From assembly GCA_032622095.1 (NCBI GenBank), contig CP136063.1:85719980-85783979 (forward strand): a stretch of DNA of 64,000 nt, read 5' to 3'. The stretch comes from Siphonodentalium dalli (Eukaryota; Mollusca; Scaphopoda; Gadilida; Siphonodentaliidae). Under the pieces are notes generated by a model. It was given only the letters and a program-made list of their open reading frames with translations. It did no database searches and had not been told where the DNA came from. Below are positions 33,185-44,322 of this stretch, piece by piece. A program made the translations under genes and the position numbers. Position 1 is the first letter of the stretch, and each line of letters begins with the position of its first letter.

Positions 33185-34334
33185 GACCAGTTGGGATTAT
33201 CTTAAGGAATGTGAGACCAGTTAGAATTATCTTAAGGAATGTGAGACTAGTTAGGATTATCTTAAGGAATGTCAGGCTAGTTAGGATTATCTTAAGGAAT
33301 GTCAGACTAGTTAGGATTATCTTAAGGAATGTCAGACTAGTTAGGATTATCTTAAGGAATGTCAGACTAGTTAGGATTATCTTAAGGAATGTGAGACTAG
33401 TTAGGATTATCTTAAGGAATGTGATACTAGTTAGGATTATCTTAGTGGAATGTCAGGCTAGTTAGGATTATCATAAGGAATGTCAGACTAGTTAGGATTA
33501 TCTTTAAGGAATTTGATACTAGTTAGGATTATCTTAGTGGAATGTCAGGCTAGTTAGGATTATCTTAAGGAATGTCGGACTAGTTAGGATTATCTTTAAG
33601 GAATGTGATACTAGTTAGGATTATCTTAGTGGAATGTCAGGCTAGTTAGGATTATCTTAAGGAATGTGATACTAGTTAGGATTATCTTAGTGGAATGTCA
33701 GGCTAGTTAGGATTATCTTAAGGAATGTTACACTAGTTATGATTATCTTAAGGAATGTCAGACTAGTTAGGATTATCTTTAAGGAATGTGATACTAGTTA
33801 GGATTATCTTAAGGGAATGTCAGGCTAGTTAGGATTATCTTTAAGGAATGAGATACTAGTTAGGATTATCTTAGTGGAATGTGAGACCAGTTAGGATTAT
33901 CTTAAGGAATGTTACACTAGTTAGGGTTATCTTAAGGGAATGTCAGGCTAGTTAGGATTATCTTTAAGGAATGAGATACTAGTTAGGATTATCTTAGTGG
34001 AATGTGAGACCAGTTAGGATTATCTTTGTGGAATGTTACACTAGTTAGGATTATCTTAAGGGAATGTCAGGCTAGTTATGATTATCTTTGTGGAATGTCA
34101 GACTACTTAGGATTATTTTTGTGGAATGTGAGACCAGTTAAGATTATCTTTGTGGAATGTTAGACTAGTTGGGATTATCTTACGGAATGTCAGACTAGTT
34201 AAGATTATCTTAAGGAATGTTAGACTAGTCAGGATTATCTTAAGGAATGTTATACCAGTTAGGGTTATCTTAAAGAATGTAGAGTAGTTAGGCTTATCTT
34301 TGTGGAATGTGAGACTAGTTAGGATTATCCTAAA
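33185..34334. repeat. Minisatellite, about 30-bp unit
   Basis: More than 35 tandem units built on GACTAGTTAGGATTATCTTA followed by AGGAATGTCA, with variants such as TTAGTGGAATG and GATACTAG. The first units are most uniform. The array resumes after the family G insert, at 34778-34852. Confidence 0.95.
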
Positions 34335-34777
34335 GGTACTCAATTCAATTAAACGCTCCTAAATTACTATTTCTTTGGCTTTAGGGGTAAAATATATTTT
34401 ACTCGAGTTGAGGAACCACCCATCAAAGCTCAGAGTGATCAGATATCCATTTTTGAAGTTTGTTATTTCAATTGTTTGTGGCCCAGAAACATGCCGTCAA
34501 ATGGATGATCTCTGTCAAAATTGCGGATGAAGATGGATAACTCTAAAAACAAGTGGTAATACGGCCAAATTTTGTGAATACTCAAGTGATAATACGGCCA
34601 TATTTCGTTGAACAAAATGTTGATAAATAACACGTTTTATGAAATTTGATACCATAGCTGACAGTGGTTTGCATTATTTTGTTGCAATTAATCGATTCTG
34701 ATAACTAAAGTGTATTTTGAAGAAATGTTGTTGTTGTATCTTGATGATATGGGAACCCTCTGATCAGATTGAGTACC
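34335..34777. mobile_element. Family G element inside the minisatellite
   Basis: GGTACTCAATTCAATT and AGATTGAGTACC are inverted ends, and repeat units lie on both sides. Internal CTTTAGGGG and GTTGTTGTATCTTGATGATA match the other copies. Confidence 0.8.
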
Positions 34778-34949
34778 TTTAAGGAATGTCAGACTGGAAT
34801 GTCAGACTAGTTAGGATTATCTTAAGGAATGTTAGACTAGTTAGGATCATCTTTGCTCTTGATATGATGCATGTGTTTCTGTAAATACTGTTTAGCATAA
34901 CTTCGGTGACACAAGGCACTCATGTACAAAAATGTAAAAAAAATATAAA

Positions 34950-35612
34950 AGTCTGTAAAAACATCACCATTATAAGAACACAGAGAAATATATAAACTTT
35001 GTTCTTATATTCATTATTGATAATTCTCCAATAAAAAAAATTTGCGTGTTGAAATCATAGTTATTTATGCAAAACTGCATGCTACAGTGATTTCCTTCGA
35101 CATAGGAACATGTCCCTTTTCTGATGTGCATTGGTGGCAGCAGGCCATCTTCAGAAATATGCTCGCCCGAACATGGGTTGCCTAGCAGGCCATAATCGGT
35201 TTGCCCTCTTAGGCCATTGGTGCAAAGTCGCTTTGGGAATGCGCCAGAGATGTCATCGTCTGCATTTCTTGCTCTGGCCCCCTGATTTTCGACCGCCCAC
35301 CTGTTTGTCAAAAAACAGCGCTAATCGTGTAGTAAGTTCAAATATTTTAGTCTGAATTTTGATTTTCTGATAATTTTTCAATGCTTTGACCTTTTCCAAT
35401 GATTACAGTCAAGATTGGATTAAACTTTGGTATCTTATTGGACTTTGATCAGTAATTTCACTGAAACAGCAATTTTTACATAACAGTTTTTTGATATGCG
35501 AAATCTCATTATTGGAGAGTTATTAATAATGAGATTAGAACAAAGTCGATCTATTTGTACATGTACTTGTTAATAATAGTTTTATCAGACATTAATAAAA
35601 TTTACGTTATTT
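34950..35612. repeat. Interspersed repeat I, copy 1
   Basis: TCAATGCTTTGACCTTTTCC and AAGTCGATCTATTTG with CATGTACTT recur at 36690-37031. This copy contains a GC-richer insert (about 35110-35310) of unknown nature. Confidence 0.6.
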
Positions 35613-35662
35613 TATATGAACCCACTTTGAAGGCCTAGCTCCCTTTAAATATTTATTATTAC

Positions 35663-35808
35663 CTTTGGCTGTTCTGAACTAACTTTATTCAATAACTGTA
35701 GAATTACCACGGCAAAGAAGGTATCAGGTGATTCTAGTTTTGAAAAGAAATACTGGAATTTATCTTCCATGACTTTGGTATTATATGGATATACCGCTGT
35801 GATGATTT
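35663..35808 (-). CDS. Exon 13: solenoid segment
   Basis: 146 bases, acceptor TTTTTATTTCAG, donor GTAATA. It reads IITAVYPYNTKVMEDKFQYF then SKLESPDTFFAVVILQLLNK. Helical; the join with exon 12 (DYL|Q|IITAVYP) resembles the VEPH1/melted solenoid in spacing and in the AVY motif. Confidence 0.9.
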
Positions 35809-36269
35809 CTGAAATAAAAACATAAAATCCAATATTTAACATGAAATTTTGTAACATGTCATGGATATACCAATTTATGGCCGCCAAAATATGAAAAGGG
35901 ATGCAAACATTCATTTGTGTATAAAAAAAATTAAAATGCGTTTACCGAATTGAAACAAAACATTACTTTTTTTGCTATGTTCATTGTTTTAAAGTGGTTA
36001 CTGAGTGAGTGAATGTGAGTGCAAGAGAATGTGAATGATAGAATATATTTTTTTGTTGAGTGTGAGGCAAACGAGTACGTTCGTTGTGATTATTATATTG
36101 TTCATATTATAACTATTTTCTAATAAAAAATATAATAAAAAAAAAAAAAATTATGGCTGCCTCAGCATCATACAGATCAATTTATAAAAGGGGGTAGCCG
36201 GAAGACAGACAACCATGACTATGTTACCCCGATCACAATATTCAACATCAAAACTTGTTTATAGTGTAT

Positions 36270-36680
36270 AAATCTGAGCATATGGTGCCTGTCATTTGCA
36301 GAATGAGGTCCCCAGAGGGTGAATTTAGTGATCCTACCCCGCATAGCGGGCTAGCATCACCAAATTCACCCTCTTGGACCCCAATCTGCATGGCCTCATC
36401 TGCTGAGGGAGACATAAACTCAGATTGATGTTTTGGTGAATATTGTGATGTACACCCATTAGGAACCTCGATTATGCAATGTGTTGTCTGCCAATTTGGG
36501 GATAAAGAGAAACTAAACTAAAAAAGAAATAGAATCTATGTGAAGAAGTTTCTATAGAAATTTGATAATAAAGAAACTTTCCAGAGAAGATGAGGCCTAA
36601 GCAAATGCGGAATAGTGTCACTAAATTCACCCTCTTGGGACCTCATTCTGCAAATGACAGGCACCTTATCCTCAGGCCTA
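36270..36680. mobile_element. Family B MITE
   Basis: The left block AGAATGAGGTCCCCAGAGGG, the core GATAAAGAGAAACTAAACTA, and the right end AATGACAGGCACCTTATCCT are present. Confidence 0.75.
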
Positions 36681-37031
36681 GAAGAACTAGAAGAAATAGA
36701 TTAACTTTGTTTTTATATTCATCAATGATAGATCTCCAATAACGAAATTTCCATGTTGAAATGACCATTATAAAAACAACAAAAATTATTTGTCTACAAA
36801 CATTGCTAATTGTTTAAGCTCATATATTCTAGTATGAATATAATTTTCAGAAAATGTTTTCAATGCTTTGACCTTTTCCAATGTTTAATGTCAAGATTTG
36901 ATTAAACTTTGGTGTGGGTAATTCCACTGTAACAGTAATGTTTACATAACAATGGTTTTCATGTGCGAAATCTCTTCATTGGAGACTTATTGATAATGAA
37001 AATAAGAACACAGTCGATCTATTTTTCCATG

Positions 37032-37248
37032 TACAGTAATGCCCTAAATAATCGACTCCTTAACCACAGCAGAATTATGGGTAACTTTTCAGGATTTAGT
37101 CGGAGATATGGCTTGTTGCCATTCATCGGAAAGCTCTCACTGAGAGCTTTCCGATGAATGGCAACAAGCCATATTTCCGACTAAATCCTGAAAAGTTACC
37201 CATAATTCTGCAGTGGTTAAGGAGTCGATTATTTAGGGCATTACTGTA
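37032..37248. mobile_element. Family C palindromic MITE with identifiable empty site
   Basis: Full-length, inserted at TA within repeat I (CATG-TA-CTT). The paralogous uninterrupted sequence is at about 35560-35575. The arms are almost perfectly complementary. Confidence 0.95.
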
Positions 37249-37312
37249 CTTATTGCTGATAGTTATTTTACAGACTTTTATAAAATTTATGTTATTTTGC
37301 CTGAGTCCCATG

Positions 37313-37567
37313 CAAGCCTTGAAATAGGGTGTCTGTCATTTGCAGAATGAGGTCCCCAGAGGGTGAATTTAGTGATGCTACCCCGCATAGCGGGCTAGCA
37401 TCACCAAATTCACCCTCTGGGAACCTCATTCTGCTGATGTGTAAGCAGAATGAGGTTCCCAGAGGGTGAATTTGGTGATGCTAGCCCGCTATGCGGGATA
37501 GCATCACTAAATTCACCCTCTGGGGACCTCATTCTGCAAATGACAGACACACTGTTTTCAAGGCTTG
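37313..37567. mobile_element. Family B MITE with 8-bp target duplication
   Basis: GTCCCATG at 37305-37312 and again at 37568-37575. Complete, symmetrical copy with ends CAAGCCTTGAAATAG and TTTCAAGGCTTG. Confidence 0.95.
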
Positions 37568-37614
37568 GTCCCATGAAAACAGGGAACGGCATTTTAGATT
37601 ATAATTTTACTAAC

Positions 37615-37822
37615 GTAGATAGTCCCTATCTTGTTCCTCCTCATAGGCATCGATGATCGTACTCAGATGGTCTGCCAACATCTTCGGTTCCGAATTGGCT
37701 ATTATCTGAAGTGACGCGCTAACCACGGTTTTCACTGTTTCTTCGTCTCGGTAGTTTTTGAATAATTCCATCGTATCAGGCATCAGTTCTGAAACTTTCG
37801 CCATTGTTTTGCTGGTGATATG
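37615..37822 (-). CDS. Exon 12: solenoid segment
   Basis: 208 bases, acceptor TTACATTTTAG, donor GTTAGT. It reads HITSKTMAKVSELMPDTMEL, ETVKTVVSASLQIIANSEPK and LADHLSTIIDAYEEEQDRDY. A nearer AG (CACCAG, exon end 37811) would break phase with exon 11, so the outer one is chosen. LADH-x-x-x-I recalls the equivalent motif in melted/VEPH1, from memory. Confidence 0.9.
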
Positions 37823-38279
37823 CTAAAATGTAATAAGAGTGCGCTTCTTTTTAAGTTGTTTTTTTTAACATGAATTGATGTTCTAACTATTCCAATATTA
37901 AAGACATTATGTGGACTTATTTCAGTAAATAAAACTGATATAGACAGAACAAAACACGCATCATAATCGAGAATCTTTTATCAAATGAGTTGAGGATGTC
38001 GCATGCATATATTTCGTTAGAGCGTAGCTCGAAATGTAACTATGCGCTGTCTGCAACAAGTTCGATAAAAGATTTGACAAACAAAAATAGTTCCGACTTG
38101 TATTCCACGAGAGGTATACAATAATATATATTCAATGGCTGGGATTCAATTGAATACATGTGCCTCGCGTCAATGGGTGTGGAATAAAAATTAGTACTCA
38201 AACACATTCCCCACTGAAAGAAAGTAACAATGAACTAAGATTGTCGAAAATTCCAATCACATTGACTTTGACATTTTAA

Positions 38280-38755
38280 AGACCCATTTAATTTTCGAGT
38301 CACCGATTTGTTTTTTATAGTGACTTGATATATGGTTTTAATAACAATCTTTGCCATAAAATATGATTAAAATACTATAATTCATCACCATTTGGAACGT
38401 CAGTGTCTCAGAAGGTGCCCATAGAGTAATAGAACATAGCTGATATCATAAAATCATTTCCCCCGTTATGGCTCCCAGAATGCAACAGAATTCAAAATAT
38501 TTTTTTTTAATGGAAGGGGAATAACTATATCTAAATATATAGAGATATTTCCCTTCCATTGAAAATAATCGACTTTGTGCCGAAACTTTAGCACATAACA
38601 GACGTTGATATCTCAACACATACAACATGTTCACAGTTTATTACATCGAATATGTTGAAAATACAATGGTTTGGAGCTTCCTCTTTCAAATGGTATATAA
38701 TATGCCATATATTTTATATAATGTGATCTGGGGGTTCGAAAATTAAGTGGGACTT
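38280..38755. mobile_element. Family F TTAA-type MITE
   Basis: TTAA at 38276-38279 and 38756-38759. Same ends and internal segments (GTCTCAGAAG, GGAAGGGGAATAACTATATC) as the copies at 22748 and 51595. Confidence 0.8.
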
Positions 38756-38848
38756 TTAAGAACACAGCTGATGAACAACCCACAAATGTAAATATTTACT
38801 CTTTTATTTGGTATGATTTATTGGGTGGTAAACATAATGATTCCACCA

Positions 38849-39080
38849 ACAATATTCACTGCATATGTACACCATTTATAACATTATTCACTGCATATGA
38901 ACACTATTTATATTAATATTCACTGCATATGTACACCGTTTATATCAATATTCACTGCATATGTACACCATTTATAACATTATTCACTGCATATGAACAC
39001 TATTTATATCAATATTCACTGCATATGAACACTGTTTATAACAATATTCATTGCATATGTACACCATTTATAACAATAAC
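38849..39080. repeat. Tandem repeat, about 31-bp unit
   Basis: About seven units of ATTCACTGCATATGTACACC plus ATTTATAACATT, alternating with a GAACACT variant. Confidence 0.9.
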
Positions 39081-40098
39081 GGTGTTGGTTTGCCTATTTC
39101 GATATCAAGTTTATGAAAATAAATAATTTGGGTAAAATTATTTGCTCATCCGTTCTTGACAGCTAGCCTAGCAGATTGTTCCACATCACTTTAAATGGTG
39201 TACATACATATGCTTCAGTCTCTAGAATTCATTTTTACCCTATGCCAAGGTCAAGACCACTCCTCTAAAGGCTGTGTCAATATGCACACAAGTCTGAGTT
39301 TAGTGTAACCGTCATTTGCAGAATGAGGTCCCCATAGGGTGAATTTAGTGATGCTACCCCGCATAGCGGTCTAGCATCACTAAATTCAGCCTCTGGGAAC
39401 CTCATTCTGCATGGTCTCATCTGCTGTGGGAGACATAGACTCAGATTGAAGTTCCAAAATTGTGAATATTGTGATGTACACCCATTGGGAACCTCGATTA
39501 TGCAATGTGTCTTCTGCCAATTAGGGGATATAGAGAAACTAAACTAAAAAAGAAATAGATTCTATGACTCAGGGACCAGCCGAGAGGGCGACGTGGGCGA
39601 AGAAGTCGCCCTATCGCCGTCCACTTCGCCTTATTTTTGCAGTCGGGCGAAGTTTAAGTCGCCCTCCAATTTTGAGATTTTTTTTTTTTCTTTCAATTTT
39701 TCAATTTTGAGAAGTCGCCTAACAAAAATGGCTAAGTTAAAAAGCAAACACTGTCTGCGGTAGTATCTCAGTGGTGTCCGTTTGAAGTACCAACACCTCT
39801 AACATCAATCACAACGCACCACTCACATATGATCATTGGTACGCGGCGTATATCCTTTGTGTACCATGAGACAGGCCTGGGTGTTTTTACTGTTTATCGA
39901 AACAACGTCGTCGGCGATCTCAATAAGTATACAGTCGGCATTTTGAACTTTCAAGTTGAGAGTCTCCCTGGCTTCATTTATAGTGAAGATATCTCACTGA
40001 CATCTGGTGTTCACACATTTTATTGTTTCCGCAACCATGCAGGTATAAGCAAGAAGGTATATAAGAGCAAGACATGTATTGTAAAACAAAACACTACA

Positions 40099-40354
40099 AT
40101 GTCTCTTGTGTCGTGGTTAAGTGGTAAAGTCAGTAAAAAACGTAAATCTCCCGAGGATGACGATTTTCATCCCGTGGAAAACTCTCATAAAAAGTTTTAA
40201 AAATCCTTGAATCAAAATTCGTTTGACTGGTATGTTAAAGACGAAAGTGGTAAATGGCATTGCTCCGTTTGCCGTTCTGCGAAACACGACAACGCCTATG
40301 CCAATGGGCGTGACAATCCGGCAAAAACAACAAATCACCGACGACATGCAACGT
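40099..40354 (+). pseudogene. hAT gene exon 1: basic N-terminus and BED-like zinc finger
   Basis: The proposed start MSLVSWLSGKVSKKRK is at 40099. The frame meets TAA at 40198-40200, then continues in the same frame through SFDWYVKDESGKWHCSVCRS to NHRRHAT, a C-x2-C...H-x2-H zinc finger of the kind found at hAT transposase N-termini. No Met lies between the stop and the finger, so the stop is disabling. Donor GTAAGT follows at 40355; one base carries over to exon 2. Confidence 0.7.
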
Positions 40355-41052
40355 GTAAGTATTAAAAATATCCAAAACTCCATCCATCAAGTTCTTATCT
40401 TTTATCTTTTATATGCCTTATAGTTATGATTCATTTCCCTATTCGCTGATGAATATTTTTCAACACTCATTCAATTATATGAAACACGTGGCTTCAATTT
40501 AAACACCCATTTTGAGCCCCAGTCATTCTTTATTAATACATCGATAATACGTATTTTCTACTTTCTAATGTTCATCAACAGTATAGCACGTGGTTTTAAA
40601 CACGCATCGATTATATGAAACACGTGGCTTCAATTTAAACACCCATTTTGAGCCCCAGTCATTATTATTACGTCGATAAAACGTATTTTCTACAATCTGT
40701 TTATCAACAATATAGCACGTGGTTTTAAAACACCCACGATGAGCCCCACGCATTCTTTATCACAGTGTCGTGACGACATGAAAACAAACGAGCATATTTC
40801 CCCCCGTTGGAACCTCCTAATCTCTTGCCACAATGTCTCATTGTCTGTATCTGCTTTGTGTACTTGCTTTGTTATTTTAGCGGATTAATGACGGTGAATT
40901 CTTTTGATAACTTTATGACTTCAGACAATAAATTGCCCTAATTAAACAGTGGATGTCAGACAGACACAATAGCGATCGAGTTTAGATCATTGTTACTTGG
41001 AAATCCCACGGTAAAACTAGATTATTTACTTTCGTTTTTATTTTCTCAACAG
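40355..41052 (+). other. hAT gene intron with internal tandem duplication
   Basis: GTAAGT to TTTCTCAACAG. The join T|CT keeps the frame (HAT|S|DGHINTALKS). It contains two copies about 137 bases apart of a block with GAAACACGTGGCTTCAATTT and ACCCATTTTGAGCCCCAGTC. Confidence 0.75.
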
Positions 41053-42794
41053 CTGATGGCCATATAAATACCGCTTTGAAATCCACAAAAACGCAGACAC
41101 CAATCAAACAGATAATAAGTGACAAATTAACAAACGACGACAATGACATCATCACCTATCTCAAATGTGCCTACTACATCGCCAAAAGAGAGTTATCAAA
41201 AGAAGAGTTCCCCCATCTGATAGAGTTAGTTGGTTCGCTTGGCGTGAATACAATTTCCGGCAATAAATTTACATATACTAGTGACAAATCAATTTCAAGT
41301 TTCCAGGAATCAATAGCATCAGTAATTATAGAGGACAAACTTGAGGAAATCAAACAATCGGATTTATTCAGCATCATCATCGACGAAAGTACGGACAATG
41401 CCAATGCCAAAACGTTATTAATATACATCCAATATTTTCATGAAGGGAAAGTAAAAACATGTTTGTTGGAGAACGTTCACATTCAGACCGAATCTGCTGA
41501 CGCCGAGAAAATAGTAGATGAAATTCTGACGAAATTCAAAGTTTATGGATTAGATGTGTGCAAGTTAGTTGGCATAGGCAGTGATGGTGCATCTGTGATG
41601 ACAGGGTGTAAATCTGGAGTTATTGTTCGTCTTCGTGCTCATAACAACCCACTAGTCGGGATACACTGTGCTGCACATCGCATCAGTCTTGCCTCATCAC
41701 AAGCTGCGCGTGATATACCAGACATGGTTCGTTTCAACAAAACTGTAGCTAGTGTTTTCAGCTTTTTCACATCGTCGGCACTCAGGAACAACAAACTTCG
41801 TGAGATTCAGGAAATTCTGCAAAGCCCGAAGTTGAAGTACACACCCATACACCAAGTGAGGTGGTTAAGTCTACATAGAGCTGTGGACTGTATATACCGG
41901 ACTTATCCTGCCCTAGTATGCACATTACAAAAGGAAGCATCTCAGAATAACATTTCGGCAAGTGCTTTGCTTGACGAGATAACGCAGTATAAGTTTGTTG
42001 GATTTCTTCATATGTTGATGGACATTCTACCATTTCTGACTAAACTAAGCAAGCTGTTCCAATATGAAACAATAGATTTCAGCAAGATAAGTCCGGCCGT
42101 CACCAGCACGTGTCAAGCCTTGCGTGATATGAAAGATGGTGATGGCCCTTTCACGGATAAGCTTGACTTTTATGTGGAAGAGAACTCGTACAAACGCCCA
42201 GTAAATGAGGGCACGAAATCAAACAATCGAGAGGACACCAATCTCAACCTAAGTGGCTTTGTTGGCTTTAATTCTGAGAATTCGACAAGTGAATCTGCCA
42301 ATGAAACTCTGCCAATCAATTTGAGATATTGTGATCAGCAGAAGCAAAGATTTCAAACTGTTATGAAATTATATATTGACAATGTTGTTGCAAACTTGGA
42401 GTCTAGGTTTCAGGATGTTTCCATTTTGGAAAAGATGAGTGTGTTGTTGCCAGTTGAAATTGTAAATTGTTATAATAAGGACAGAGATGAACTTTCTAGA
42501 TATGGAAAACATGAAATCAAATATGTAGTTGACCACTTTGATGTCTATATTGATATTGATGAATGCATTAGTGAATATGCACAATATAAGAGACTTGTTG
42601 TTGGGAATTATATGAAAGAGTCTCTGCATGGTATAGCTTCTATTGTTTGTAATATGTACCATGATATGTTGCCAAATATATATGTCTTATTGAAGATTGC
42701 TTGTATCATCCCAGTATCAAGTGCATCCTGTGAGCGTGGCTTTTCCACGCAAAACAGAATCAAATCCAAATTTTCCTTAGGCCTCATCTTCTAG
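41053..42794 (+). pseudogene. hAT transposase exon 2 (DUF4371-like and start of dimerisation domain), truncated
   Basis: About 580 codons are open from the acceptor. Visible motifs: FSIIIDESTD (first Asp), GIGSDGASVMTG (second Asp), GIHCAAHRISLA, HQVRWLSLHRA, and near the end SSASCERGFS (the Glu of the hAT triad and start of the C-terminal dimerisation domain). Related host-domesticated proteins are of the ZNF862/KIAA1586 kind, from memory. The family normally continues 50-80 residues further. Here the frame runs into the palindrome at 42770 and stops at TAG 42792-42794, so dimerisation is lost. With the exon 1 stop, the gene is a pseudogene, though this exon is remarkably intact. Confidence 0.9.
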
Positions 42795-42914
42795 GAAAGT
42801 TTCTTTATGATCAAATTTCTATAGAAACTTCTTCACATAGATTCTATGTGAAGAAGTTTCTATAGAAATTTGATCATAAAGAAACTTTCCTAGAAGATGA
42901 GGCCTAAGGAAAAT
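42770..42914. repeat. Perfect 145-bp palindrome (72-base arms, 1-base centre)
   Basis: The left arm 42770-42841 is the exact reverse complement of 42843-42914. The right arm is the family B core (AAGAAGTTTCTATAGAAATT). The left arm is an inverted copy that replaces the end of the hAT element. Confidence 0.95.
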
Positions 42915-43123
42915 GAGGTCTCCAGATAGTGAATTTAGTGATGGTAGCCCGCTATGTGTGATAGCATTACTAACTTCACCCTCCGGGGACCTCATTTTGC
43001 AAATGAAAGGCACACTAAACTCAGGCTTGATTGCACAAAGAAAGAATCACTATTTTCCTAATTTGTTTTTGCCAGCATCCATCCTGACTGATGTAACTGA
43101 CTGTCAAGGAAACATAGTTTAAA

Positions 43124-43398
43124 ATGCATAATCCCGAATTAATGCTCGTAAATTACTATTTCTTCGGCTTCGGGTGTCAAAAATAATTTATTCGAGTCGT
43201 GGAACACACTCATCAAAGCCCAGAGTGATCAGATATCAATTTTTGAAATCTAATATTTTTCACCACCCGTAATTTTTAGAGGCCCAGTAAATGGTCGATG
43301 TGAGCAATTAATCAATTCTGATAACTGAAGCGGAATTTAAAAAAAATGTTGTTGGAATCTGATGATATGGGGACCATCGAGTCGGATTTAGTACCTTT
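43124..43398. mobile_element. Family G element
   Basis: Shares TAAATTACTATTTCTTCGGC, CATCAAAGCCCAGAGTGATC and TCTGATGATATGGGGACC with the copy at 34335. Right end GTACCT followed by TTAA. Confidence 0.65.
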
Positions 43399-43482
43399 AA
43401 CCAATATTCTTGTGACTGTCATATAAATGCATCATGTGATCGACAACATCAGATATCTATACTATGTAAGATGACATATTAC

Positions 43483-43633
43483 CTTTGATATAAATGGCAA
43501 ATAAATACAAAGATACAGCAGACCATACACTGTATAACGTGAATTCTCCATAAATTCATCTGGTTTCGATAAACACAGCTTCAGTATATATAAAATTAGA
43601 TTATTTTCCTCATCTGTGATTTCATTCCCATCA
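43483..43633 (-). CDS. Exon 11: solenoid segment
   Basis: 151 bases, acceptor TTTTCTTTCAG, donor GTAATA. It reads DGNEITDEENNLILYILKLC then SKPDEFMENSRYTVYGLLYL and ends IYLPFISK. Only one frame is open. Helical, hydrophobic. Confidence 0.85.
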
Positions 43634-43935
43634 CTGAAAGAAAAAACATATACACACCCATTATCCTACTTGAATTGGGCCGATTTGGGCGTGAAAACAT
43701 TTCAGTCCATATGTTACTATATAAATTTGTGCCCCACAATATCAATAGTACTTCTCCTTTGAGTCCATGTTTTAAATTTTTAGCCACAATGGAAATAATT
43801 GACTCTGAGTTGGGAGAGGAACTATCATTACACAAGATGTAAATGAAGATTGGGCATTACAACTGTTTCAGCATGTCATAATAAGGGTGGGGGGAAACAT
43901 GGAAGACGAGATGAAATGTAATCATTTTATATAAA

Positions 43936-44322
43936 ACTAGCCGATGAGCCCGACGTTGTCCGGGCTATTCAAAAACCAATTTCAAGTCGATAGCTCCACC
44001 CGTTTCCGAGATCTGGTCTGCACATGCGCGAAGCTGGCGTCGCACGGGCTCGGCGACCCGATAAAATTTGTATCCGGGGCAAGATACATTCACATAGCAA
44101 ATTTCAATTCGATAGCTCCACCCGTTTCCGAGATCTCGTCTGCGCATGCGCGAAGCAGGTGCCGCACGGGCTCGCCAATATGACAACGTCGACCGCCTGG
44201 TCAAACTACACACACGTACCAAGTTTCGTCCCGATCGGTCGAGAATCGTAGATTTGTATAAATGACAGACAAACATACAGACAAACAGACAAACAAACAG
44301 AGGACTTCAAAATATATATGAG
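43936..44322 (+). mobile_element. Family D element (non-LTR-tail-like), copy 1
   Basis: Starts ACTAGCCGATGAGCCCGACG, carries two 122-bp-type units and ends (GACA/AACA)n then CTTCAAAATATATATGAG. The sense part GTTTCGTCCCGATCGGTCGA plus a tetranucleotide tail resembles 3' ends of RTE-like retrotransposons; tentative. Confidence 0.65.

Larger units (their letters stand above)
39570..42770 (+). mobile_element. Decayed hAT-type DNA transposon
   Basis: The 5' end CAGGGACCAGCCGAGAGGGC is typical of hAT termini. The body holds a BED-like zinc finger exon and a DUF4371/hAT transposase exon. The 3' end, including the terminal inverted repeat, is missing where the palindrome at 42770 begins. Confidence 0.75.
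39289..43029. mobile_element. Family B MITE split by the hAT element
   Basis: The left half is 39289-39566 (CAAGTCTGAGTTTAGTGTAA to ATTCTATG). The right half resumes at about 42841 and ends CTCAGGCTTG at 43029. Flanking TATGCACA and ATTGCACA look like a worn 8-bp duplication. Confidence 0.75.

Noticed and set aside
33185-34334. Possible CRISPR-like array
   Set aside because: Units are contiguous with no unique spacers and the genome is eukaryotic; it is a minisatellite.
34970-35311. 113-codon minus-strand ORF in a GC-richer patch
   Set aside because: No recognisable domain and no splice junction in phase with exons 12 or 13; left as unknown insert in repeat I.
37801-37811. Nearer acceptor CACCAG for exon 12 and a start at the ATG of MAKVSEL
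   Set aside because: It breaks phase with exon 11, whereas the TTTTAG acceptor eleven bases upstream keeps it; no promoter or initiator context was seen.
39829-40098. N-terminal extension of the hAT exon 1 frame
   Set aside because: Open but without transposase-like features; the Met at 40099 begins the basic segment that precedes the zinc finger.
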